From positions 4,650,001 through 4,714,000 of the forward strand of contig NC_053193.1 in assembly GCF_905163445.1 (NCBI RefSeq): a DNA stretch of 64,000 bases, given 5' to 3'. A model generated the notes under the pieces. It was not told the DNA's origin. It saw only the letters and a list, made by a program, of their open reading frames with translations, and did not search any database. Positions 11,901 through 18,907 of the stretch are shown here, piece by piece. The position numbers and the translations under genes are program-made. Position 1 is the first letter of the stretch. The number at the start of each line of letters is the position of its first letter. Origin of the DNA: Pararge aegeria (taxonomy: Eukaryota; Arthropoda; Insecta; Lepidoptera; Nymphalidae).

Positions 11901-12054
11901 TAGAGTTGGACTTTGCAACTGGACATTCGTAAAGAACCGCTTCGGACTTATCGCTGATAACTGCAATCTCAACTTCTGCAATGGAGCCCCGAAAGTACAA
12001 GGTATCCTTGGCTTCAGTTTAGCTTTAATAGTTCTTACCAAAGTAATTTATTAG
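366..12054 (+). CDS. Multiple inositol polyphosphate phosphatase-like protein (MINPP1 family), 5'-partial, probably catalytically impaired
   Basis: Histidine acid phosphatase of the MINPP1 branch, whose members remove phosphates from inositol polyphosphates in the secretory pathway. Exons by GT/AG and frame: 366-511, 2898-3074, 5192-5311, 8438-8536, 8735-8863, 9437-9587, 11060-11258, 11814-12054 (TAG stop). They join in frame to about 420 residues. The first begins two bases into a codon, so at least one upstream exon (signal peptide) is outside the window. The family RHGxRxP motif reads RHGSHNP (398-418), keeping the nucleophile His but replacing the second Arg. The HAE proton-donor motif aligns to EAQ (11098-11106) in the block before APLTGDNY. 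Family-typical segments include SPWC and YYKYGYGS. The C-terminus ends in a hydrophobic stretch (GILGFSLALIVL) like a GPI-anchor signal. Family assignment is firm; loss of activity is inferred from the substitutions. Confidence 0.88.
640..1066 (-). mobile_element. RTE-like LINE, decayed 3' end of reverse transcriptase ORF
   Basis: On the minus strand the translation carries the conserved C-terminal block seen in lepidopteran endonuclease-reverse transcriptase LINEs: RAMERAMLG, SLRDKI, then KLKWQWAGHV and VLEWRPR. At least one frameshift separates these pieces. The minus-strand 3' end finishes in a short GATGAT-type repeat near 655-668, typical of RTE tails. It is a dead 5'-truncated fragment inside a MINPP intron. 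Confidence 0.75.
1067..1345 (-). repeat. Dispersed MITE-like repeat, family G
   Basis: Contains segments such as CACTGTTTTTGGACACAATG and GGTTAATCACTA. These recur, mostly reverse-complemented, at about 17455-17850, 47795-47960 and 50515-50740. No coding capacity. The superfamily is unknown to me. Confidence 0.5.
1540..1700 (+). repeat. Dispersed repeat, family E
   Basis: Shares the blocks 'TTCATTT..', 'GAAACGTCAA', 'AGACAGA..CTACAGA' and 'CGGCAAGAAACTCA' with copies near 23070, 34185, 56935, 61085 and 62990. Non-coding lepidopteran interspersed repeat. Confidence 0.55.
2255..2415 (+). mobile_element. SINE-B fragment (tRNA-derived), 3' half
   Basis: Has the SINE-B body (AAACCTGCAT, GAGAGTTCTCCATAATG, GTGGAGTCCACCAATCCGCA) and the end GGGCCGGTAATGGGTT, shared with copies at 23393, 24000, 36345, 39545 and 50205. 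The tRNA-like head is missing here. Confidence 0.7.
2600..2720. repeat. SINE relic with the ACCAGACCAG end motif
   Basis: CTACCCACGGCCAAAGCC followed by CCAGACCAGG resembles the tail at about 63785-63855. It also resembles, in reverse, the tRNA-like head and tail near 1740-1815 (CCCAAGTTCTATCCCC, then TCTGGTCTGG). A decayed SINE family; low confidence in limits. Confidence 0.4.
3283..4379 (-). mobile_element. 5'-truncated Jockey-like non-LTR retrotransposon with target-site duplication
   Basis: The minus strand reads from mid reverse transcriptase to a poly(A) tail, which appears on the plus strand as a T run at 3283-3297. It is flanked by a 12-bp direct repeat, GTTTGTGTGATT, at 3271-3282 and 4380-4391, the expected target-site duplication of target-primed reverse transcription. 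It lies inside a SINE-A copy. Confidence 0.9.
3424..4377 (-). pseudogene. Reverse transcriptase C-terminal part of Jockey-like LINE (5'-truncated, frame still open)
   Basis: Open for 317 residues. It starts inside the RT palm at DISQAFDKVWHDGLL and continues through SGVPQGSILGPVLY and the catalytic YADDTALLS block. The thumb-region PIWTYGIQLWG and the C-terminal end of ORF2 follow. There is no endonuclease domain and no ORF1, because the insertion is 5'-truncated. The intact frame and clear target-site duplication imply a fairly recent insertion. It cannot be an autonomous element and is not a host gene. Confidence 0.9.
4466..4796 (+). mobile_element. Helitron/Lep1-like non-autonomous relic
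   Basis: Interrupts the SINE-A copy without an obvious target-site duplication. It has the 'GAACGGATGGACCGATTTTCAT' type body found in lepidopteran Helitron-like repeats and ends in CTAG followed by T (GGGAAAGCTAGT at about 4786-4797). The CTAG end and A/T junction fit Helitron insertion, but family assignment is by resemblance only. Confidence 0.5.
5416..5446. repeat. Perfect 14-bp-arm palindrome
   Basis: ATTACGTCAGTGTA at 5416-5429 is inverted at 5433-5446 around a 3-base loop, in the MINPP intron after the exon ending at 5311. Confidence 0.8.
5750..6181 (-). mobile_element. Helitron/Lep1-like non-autonomous repeat
   Basis: Begins CCCGCGACTTCGTCTGCGTTTG and runs to GGTTAAGTAGTTTTTGCGTG and ATAATATTAGTAGGGATT. 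A second copy with the same order lies at 47265-47727. The general sequence type is very common in lepidopteran genomes. Non-coding. Confidence 0.6.
6645..7074. mobile_element. 430-bp MITE with long terminal inverted repeats, copy 1
   Basis: Starts GGAGGGTAGAGGTAAGGAGA and ends with its reverse complement. The perfect inverted repeat is about 27 bp and imperfect similarity continues inward. A nearly identical copy follows 20 bp downstream in the same orientation. No transposase reading frame. Superfamily unknown; no convincing target-site duplication around this copy. Confidence 0.8.
7095..7524. mobile_element. 430-bp MITE with long terminal inverted repeats, copy 2
   Basis: Same length as copy 1 (430 bp) and differs by very few substitutions, for example CTCTATACTT versus CTCCATACTT. 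It is flanked by ATAT on the left (7091-7094) and ATAT on the right (7525-7528), a possible short target-site duplication. Direct-tandem arrangement with copy 1. Confidence 0.8.
7750..8222 (-). mobile_element. SINE-B copy carrying a nested hAT-like MITE
   Basis: The minus strand has a tRNA-like head (GGTGATAGCCC, B box GAGTTCGAATCCCAGC), then the SINE-B body with CACTTGCTTCAACATTG and GGAAACCTGCATG. A 143-bp MITE (7810-7952) sits within the distal part. Confidence 0.75.
7810..7952. mobile_element. hAT-like MITE, CAGTGGCGTGCA family, with 8-bp target-site duplication
   Basis: Perfect 12-bp terminal inverted repeats, CAGTGGCGTGCA and TGCACGCCACTG. Flanked by the 8-bp direct repeat TGTGTAGC (7802-7809 and 7953-7960). 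The 8-bp duplication and CAG...CTG ends are hAT hallmarks. Related copies are at 10542-10754 and 17517-17669. Confidence 0.88.
8920..8985 (+). repeat. (CA)n microsatellite
   Basis: Impure then pure CA repeat in the intron directly after the MINPP exon ending at 8863. Confidence 0.95.
9726..9992 (-). mobile_element. SINE-A copy, near full length
   Basis: The minus strand reads from a GACGGCCGATTGACGCAGTG head through B box GGTTCGATTCCCAC, TTTTCAGTGTATGGGTGTTT and GGGGCTAGATGGCGATGTGT, to a (TTTA)n tail that appears as TAAATAAATA at 9731-9750. Confidence 0.85.
10297..10482 (+). mobile_element. SINE-A copy with internal deletion
   Basis: Head CAGCCGTTTGGCGCAGTTGG is followed directly by TTTTTCAGAGTCTGGGTGTT, so the B box region is deleted. 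The 3' half is normal (ATTGTCGTAGTAT). Confidence 0.8.
10490..11012 (-). mobile_element. SINE-B copy carrying a nested fold-back MITE
   Basis: The minus strand gives a tRNA-like head (GCTAGCCCAATGGGTAGC, GAGTTCGAATCCCAGC), then TTGCTACAACGGTGAAGG and the SINE-B body. The distal portion is interrupted by the element at 10542-10754. Confidence 0.8.
10542..10754. mobile_element. Fold-back MITE of the CAGTGGCGTGCA family
   Basis: Ends CAGTGGCGTGCATAGAGGGT and, inverted, ACCCTCTATACACGCTACTG. Inner arms are also inverted copies of each other (GCAGATGATATAAAATGAAG on both sides), so most of the 213 bp folds on itself. No clear 8-bp duplication here. Confidence 0.8.
11468..11648 (-). mobile_element. 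SINE-A copy, 3' portion
   Basis: AAATAAATAA..., CTACGACAATACACACATCG, CAGATAAACACCCAGACACTG: the SINE-A 3' half in reverse orientation. The tRNA-like head is missing. Confidence 0.75.
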
Positions 12055-13635
12055 ATTATGTTATTTGATTCTCTATAAATCATGTCCTTCGTTGGCAATC
12101 TTTAATTCAAATCAATCCTTGTAATTTTCAATTATTCTGTAGTGAGTATGAAGTACGTACTTCTAAAGTATATAATGATGCTAATTTAATTGTTCGCAAA
12201 TCTCTGAAAACACTCAATTGATAAGTGTAAAAATAATCCTACCCTTTTAGCGCAGCTGTCAAATTCATTATCGTCAGTTGTAAAAGTCAATTTAGTTTTA
12301 TTTAGAATTTTGTGTACAACCAAACTATCACTATTATTTAATTTAGTGCGTCTGTTGGGATGTTAACTAGATAAGGCAGATAATTCAAAATGGAACAAGC
12401 CTTCTACAATTATACGGGTTATGAAAAGTTAGTGCTTGTATGCCTAATATGTAAAATAAAATAAAATGTCATATAGCGCTTATGAGGTCATGTAGGTACA
12501 CAAATCTCTAAAGAAAATTTAATTTACAGTCTTAAATTAGTCCTTTATTCAGAGAACGATAGATTCATGTAAAATTCGTTCATCTATGAGATTAGGGTAC
12601 AACCGATTTAGCAGCATTAACCATAAAAGTTTACGTCAAAAATTATTTATTTCCGGATGTTTTTAGATTGGAATGTCATGTTTTTCCCGCGATCAAAACA
12701 TCATTGTGTAGTTGGCATGATTTTGTAATAAAAACCAGTGTATAAATTACAATAAGCTGATTATGAAATTACTTTAAACTTCACCTAACAAGCATAACTA
12801 AACAATCCCACTTCTAATTTAGCTGTTCACCTACACATATATATATTATATATCAAATTGGCAGTTTTTTCCCTCAGAAAATTTTATTTTTCCACAAGTA
12901 AACCATAGCATAATTCTAACACCTGTCAATTTAGTTTCCTTTAGACATTTGGGTAGGTATAACCAAGTTAGCACCAGCCACCTATACAAATCTTATTATA
13001 ATTATTACCTAGCTTCGTTTCGTACAAATATCTACCTACATAAGAATCTTAAGAAGGATTACCTTAGCTATTTACCTATTATGTGTATTTTGTAAAGTTT
13101 TTAACTTTCAGTTGTTTGTTTTTTTTTAATGTTGTGATTAATAGTTTACTTAAATAAGTTTTAGAAATTGGTGCTCTACATAATCTCTAAAATCAAAATG
13201 ACAGGTGTCAAAATCGTGTTTTCCTTTTTTATGGTAAACATTGTGAAAACGACAGCACTTCTCTTAGACCTGTCAATTAAGATTCATTTAGAGATTTAAA
13301 TACTTTGGTAAAACATAATTCGTACCAGTATGAATATAAATTGATTTACGAACATACCATTTATTGATTGCTTTATACCTAAGTTTTGACTTTTTGTTAA
13401 GATTTTATTTTAAACCTGTTAACAATTATTATGCATTGTTTAAAGGCCTTTATTTTAGTGTTATGTACAAATAATTATTAAGAAGAGAATGAGTTTATAA
13501 ATAATATTTTTTCCTCCATCTACAAAATGTTTAAGCCACGTTAAAACACTAAAACTTAGTTTTCGTTATTGTTTGCCAATATCTTTTGCGAATATGCTTG
13601 GCACGCTTGTTGCACATAGCATGCTTAGATACAAA

Positions 13636-13890
13636 TTGGCGAGTGATTGGCGCAGTGGGCAGCGACTCTGCTTTCTGAGTCCAAGGCTGTGGGTTCCAAT
13701 TCCACAACTGGAAAAATGTTTATGTGAAGTAGGTACATTAATGTTTCTCAGTGTCTGGGTATTTATCAAATTTTATAAGTATTTATTTAGGTATATAATT
13801 CATAAAAATGTTCATAAGTTATTACCCATAACATAAACTACGTTTTTTTGGGCTAGATGGTGATGTGTGTACTGTGGTTATATATTAATA
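13636..13890 (+). mobile_element. SINE-A copy, diverged
   Basis: GGCGAGTGATTGGCGCAGTG head, CTTTCTGAGTCCAAGGCTGT, AATTCCACAACTGGAAAAA, then GGGCTAGATGGTGATGTGTG. More diverged than the 17161 and 37227 copies. Confidence 0.8.
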
Positions 13891-15124
13891 AAAACTGTGG
13901 TTAGTTGCGGCATTATCTGTAGCTAAAAGTGTACTTATTAGCACGGCGCGACGCCTATACCGTCACCAACGAACGTCGCTTCAAGTCGCCAACGCGTGTA
14001 CAACCTGCCACCTTAGCGTCAAGTTTGCGACTCGCGTGCGAGTCACGAAACTTAAAACATTTTTGTGAATAAGATGGCCTTTTATTTCTTTCCTACTGCC
14101 GTTGTAGTAGAGTTGTAGTTTGCAAGAAATCCAGAAGTACCCTTTTAATGAAATTGGTCGAAAGTAAACCGCGTCCGAAATTGTGGACTAGGCAAATTGA
14201 CACTGACACTGACGTCCTTAGTGGCGTCTGTCGTCATTGACGCAATGGCCAATGTGTCACCACGCTTAAACTACCACTTTTCCTACGTTTGCATATATAT
14301 AAATAGGTACACGTATTTCGGCTTGGTCCACATCATAGAATATCGCGAAAGAAATTGACGAAAAATAATCATTTTTATTGTTGTTGTGTAAGCACTAAGT
14401 TGTTTTAAAAATAAATTAAGTTCAAAACTTTAATGCTTTTTATTACAAAACCCTCAATCTGTATGTCATTGAAGATAATTTGATAGTTATGTACTGTCAA
14501 CAATTTCAGATAAAGTTTTAGTTCATTTGAGAACAATGAATACAGTTTATCATCATCCAAGATGATTATCTTGGATCATCATCGATGCACGTCGACTGCT
14601 GGACAGTTTTTTCTGGATTTCCGCACTCCACGAACCTACCGCGGCCAGTGAAGGTGTCAACTAAATTGATATGGGGTTTATTAAATATGGACTTATGGAG
14701 TCTATAAAGTTAAAATGTTCTAAAATCAAACCACAGAATAAAATGCAAATACACGTTTTATTTATATAAAAAATAACAACATATTATTTTATTTACAAGA
14801 TTCACAAAGTTGCATTATTAATATGTACGCTTATGTATATTCAATAGCATATGAGGAATAACGGAACAGAAGAGCACAAATTCTTTTATTTTCTTGTTTC
14901 TGAACTGAAGATTTTTCAAGGTCGTTGCGACAGTGACGTCGACACTTGACGCGGCGTCAGTGTCGCTACACTTGAATGAAGTTTCCTAATTCCTACATTA
15001 TGCAGCTCATATGACGTGTCCATGTCACTGACGGAAACGATGCTTTCTCGTATTATATTAGGTACATCGTAGAATACCTATAGCTGCCGAAAATGTTACG
15101 AATATAGGTTCGTTGGTAGTGGTT

Positions 15125-15245
15125 CGCCAAGGGCTTTCTGGAAGAGATGTCCTTAGCGATAAGACCGCCTTTAATTAATCAAATCTAAATGAAATTTCTT
15201 CTGTATTTCATTCCTTCATGTGTGCAATAAAGATTTCTAATAAAC
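15125..15245 (+). mobile_element. LINE 3' tail relic (GCAATAAAG-ended family)
   Basis: TCTGGAAGAGATG..CTTAGCGATAAGACCGCCT, then TGTGTGCAATAAAGAT. The same 3' end is at 36790-36935 and 50935-51062, and reversed at 20020-20160. This is a frequent lepidopteran LINE 3' terminus. Confidence 0.6.
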
Positions 15246-17160
15246 TTAAGTATATCTGCTTAATTATTTATTAATTATTAATGTAGTAATTGTGTTATAA
15301 TACCAATATATTTTTGGCGCAATTTTATTCCGTCACCCCACAAATTATGAAAACATTCAGTTCTTGGTTCCATATGGCTGTTTAGATTGTTAGTATTATG
15401 CGGGAGATTACATACAATTAAAAGAATAATAATAAATGACCGTTAAATTGTGATGGTTTAAACCTAAATAGTTGTTATGAGAATAAAATTATGTATGTTC
15501 ATAATTTAACGTAAAGAAGAATTTTAGGTTGGAGTCTAGCTGACAACAAAATGGTTTCTTGTTTGGAGCAAACTTCCAGGTATGTCGGCTATATTCACCG
15601 GTATAAAATCATAGTACAAAACAGATGTCATGAAGCGGCGACATTTAAAGACATCTTACTGGTACTGTCATTATTTTAACAGTATTGGCATATTTAGTGT
15701 AGGATTCAATGATCCAACGAGAGACTTTATTGGTACCTATGTCACATTTATAAGAAGAAAGCTTTATTTTCACCGTTCGACAGTACGAGAATTCACTGCA
15801 TGCGGTATTCTCGCACAAAAGGGACGACGACCAAATAAATTGAGTCGTGAATTTCATTGGTTCCCAGCCGATTATAAATGAATTGGAATATTTTTAGACT
15901 TGTATTCTATGGTCCACACTAGAGGAATTTATTATGTCACTTCTCTAAACATATTGACCCCAGGAAAAAGTTGTGAAACAATAGTTTACACTTTCATGAG
16001 AACTGGTATCCCATCAGTATAGCCTTGAACATGTAAGCCTTTGTAATAGAAAGCCATACGAAGAAAACAAAATTAATATTTCCATCTTTAGATAGGCAAA
16101 CAGTAGTTTTCTTACATTTTTCTAATACTAAATAATCAGTGAAAGGTAGAGTATATATTACCTGAACTACAAAACAGAGACAAAAAGATTTGACTACATT
16201 GTTTTTGGGACATTAAGGGACGTAGTTTAAGATGGTCTATCTGCGACAATAAAAAAAAACGATTGCAAAAGCAAAAAAACTATTGCCATCGCGCTAAGTC
16301 TGAACTCCTTATGTCTTCGTTCGTAGTCTTTAGAGACGGCTCAGAATGAATTTACCGATAAAAATTTCGACGATGAAATAAGAACGACGTTGCGTATTTT
16401 TCTCTCCAAAACTGAGCCGAATCAGTTTTTTTTGGTATCAACATAGTATATATAAGTGTTTTTTTCATATTTGTGTTTGCGTCCTCTGAACATGACAGTA
16501 AAATAGGTGAATGTATGATAATTTTCGAGGATCTGATTTTCTAAAGCAATAATAAGCTTTTCAAGAAAAAGAAATGATAGCAACATATTTACTGATTTTG
16601 ATAATTGGAAAAAAAACTTAAAAAGTAAATAGGGGAATTTTACCCACATAAATCCTGAGAAACCCGCCTATACTAAGTTCATAAAAGAATTTTTAAACAA
16701 AGTTTTTAAGGTTTAAAAAAAAAGATCTTTACAAATCGTAAAATATGTTCAAATGTCAATTCAGCCATTGTATTATGATAGCTGGTAACATTAATTAGCT
16801 TCCAATCAATCAACATAATATTCAAAAATATATAATCAATTTAAATAAAGACCTGGTCTTTAATTTATTAAACTCCATTGAACGGGTCTTTCATACTTTT
16901 TCAATATTCTGCTAAAGAAGAAACAAGTAAATTTTTTATTGGTTTAGTACCATTTTCAAATATAAAGCATTTTCCTGCAGATATCCCGACAAAAACGCAG
17001 TCTTGAGAAAGTCTGTACGTGAAGTGGTTCTATTTCAGCTCTTCGAAGTTTAGGTAAATTACTCTATTACTATCACTGCTGATACATAATATATGTATCA
17101 ATAAACTTTTTCATACACAAATCATTGAATTCAGAACATACAGAATCCTTATTTAGCCAT

Positions 17161-17445
17161 GACGGCCGACTGGCGCAGTGGGCAGCGACCCTGCTTTCTG
17201 AGTCCAAGGCCGTGGGTTCGATTCCCGCAACTGGAAAATGTTTGTGTGATGAGCATTAAGTGTTTTTCAGTGTCTGGGTGTTTATATGTATTTTCTAAGT
17301 ATTTATGTATATATAATTCATAAAAATATTCATCAGTCATCTTAGTACCCATAACACAAGCTACGCTTACTTTGGGGCTAGGTGGCGATGTGTGTATTGT
17401 CGTAGTATATTTATTTATTTATTATTTATTTATTTATTATTATAT
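17161..17445 (+). mobile_element. SINE-A copy, full length and well preserved
   Basis: Head GACGGCCGACTGGCGCAGTG gives an A-box-like TGGCGCAGTGGGC. B box is GGTTCGATTCCCGC. Body TTTTTCAGTGTCTGGGTGTT, GGGGCTAGGTGGCGATGTGT, tail (TTTATTTA)n. It is almost identical to 37227-37510, so among the youngest copies here. Confidence 0.9.
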
Positions 17446-17454
17446 ACGTATGCA

Positions 17455-17850
17455 GTGCATTGTGTCCAAAAACAGTGAAAACACCACGCACACGTCTCAC
17501 TTTTCACCCGCGGAATTAGTGGCGTGCATGCAAGGTAAAAAAATTAAGGATAGGCATTGTAAGAGTTTAAAAAAAGGCTACTCTTTAGATTTACAATCGT
17601 AGTTACTGAAGATTTTCTTCACTTTATATGATCTGCATACCGTGTGCATACCCTTTATTCACGCCACTGCTTGGAATGTAGCTAGCTCACAAACTTTTTC
17701 CCACTGTCACATTTTATTGTGAACACTTAGAACATTAGAGGTAAAATAATTACTGTCATCTGCTAAATGGTATGAAGTGACCGACCGCTTGTTCGAACCA
17801 TTCTAAAGTGGAGTGGTTTTTGATGCTTCAATATGTACACGGTTTCTGTG
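17455..17850 (+). mobile_element. Family-G MITE with nested hAT-like MITE
   Basis: GCATTGTGTCCAAAAACAGT ... then, after the insertion at 17517-17669, CTCACAAACTTTTTCCCACT ... TAAAGTGGAGTGGTTTTTGA. Related to copies at 1067-1345 and 50515-50740. Confidence 0.6.
17517..17669. mobile_element. hAT-like MITE of the CAGTGGCGTGCA family
   Basis: Left end TAGTGGCGTGCATGC (first base changed), right end TTCACGCCACTG. The inner part carries the family GAAGATTTTCTTCACTTTAT and CTGCATACC blocks. Flanks CGCGGAAT and CTTGGAAT match at 6 of 8 positions, a plausible decayed 8-bp target-site duplication. Confidence 0.75.
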
Positions 17851-18399
17851 TGTTCTTAATTCTATGACACAAATGAAAGCTACTCTTTCTATACCTGTTT
17901 CTGCAAATGCTATTAAAAATAATACAAAGCAGTCTTTCAGACATCACTACAAAGTTTAGTTTTTATTTTAATGGATAATGGTGGTCCTATAACAATGCTA
18001 TATGCCAGAGTAAAGCCAAATATTGCGAGGTATTGGGGTTTCCCATCAGTCAAATTATTTAAGGAGTTTGCTTTATTTGGAATCACCGTTTTCAGGGGGA
18101 CCGCACCTAAACGGTAAAACAGGACCCTATAACTAAGACTCCGCGGTTCGTCAGTCTGTCTGTCTGTCCATCTGTAACCCATGAACAGTGATAGTTAAGA
18201 CCGTTGAAATGTTCACTGATGATTTATTTCTGCTGCCGCTATAGCAACAAATACTAAAAAACAGATTTAAATGAATATTACGGGGGACCCCACACAGCAG
18301 ACATGATTTTTTTGTCGTATTTATAGATAACGGTATGGAAGACTTCGTGTGCGAGTCCGACTCGCACGTTGGCGTTTTTTTTTTAATTTAAGTTAAGCT

Positions 18400-18634
18400 G
18401 TCTGAGTTATTTGTATGTAGGCAGGGCTGGGGGGTTTCCAAGCTTAGTAGGGAGGTGGTTGGTAGACATCTGGGAGGTATAAAACGGGTTCCCCGTTCGT
18501 CTAACAAAGCCAACATGCTGTGGTGGTTTTTAGTTTGGGTATACCCCTTTAGAGGGGGGAAGTCCCACATCACCTCCATCCTGCCCAAGGGTCTGAGGTA
18601 GCAATAAAGCTTTTCCACCAGGCGAAAAAAAAAG
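18400..18634 (+). mobile_element. Poly(A)-ended LINE or retrocopy 3' end
   Basis: A GC-richer block ends with AATAAAGCTTTTCCACCAGG followed by GCG and nine A. That is the layout of a reverse-transcribed polyadenylated 3' end. No coding match recognised. Confidence 0.5.
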
Positions 18635-18907
18635 GGCTGGGGGGATGGGAGGAGTGCTTTTACACTCGCACCAATATAGTAGTATAGTACCTATCAATTA
18701 ACGAGGTTACGAGGTTTCACTTCAAAGACATGATTATAAATCATAATTTACAAACTAAACTAATCACGTATGTTCGATGTTATTTTTTTTTCCCATAACT
18801 TTACACTAAAGTCCAACGCAAACTTGAAGGATATATTGGGGTCTTTTAAAAATAATAAACAACATTTGCAGAGCGAAACAATTTGATAACCTATCTATCC
18901 ACTACAA

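Larger units (their letters stand above)
12055..18907. other. Intergenic region between MINPP and POLR3E; repeats and relics only
   Basis: MINPP ends at 12054. A candidate poly(A) signal AATAAA lies at 12455-12460. The POLR3E stop is at 18908 on the other strand, so the two genes converge. No spliceable coding exons were seen on either strand. Contents: a SINE-A relic (13636-13890), a CpG-richer block (13940-15120), LINE 3' tails, a SINE-A (17161-17445), a family-G MITE with a nested hAT-like MITE (17455-17850), and a poly(A)-ended LINE 3' piece (18400-18634). Confidence 0.65.

Noticed and set aside
15630..15881. 83-residue plus-strand frame in the intergenic gap
   Set aside because: No recognisable domain, no splice context, and an equally long frame on the opposite strand.
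17161..17235. Possible tRNA gene (A and B boxes at 17170 and 17216)
   Set aside because: No closable acceptor stem or anticodon loop, and the same sequence is repeated about ten times with a common 3' tail: it is a SINE head.
18388..18618. 76-residue minus-strand frame
   Set aside because: Lies in the 3' end of a polyadenylated retroelement in the opposite orientation; no recognised domain.
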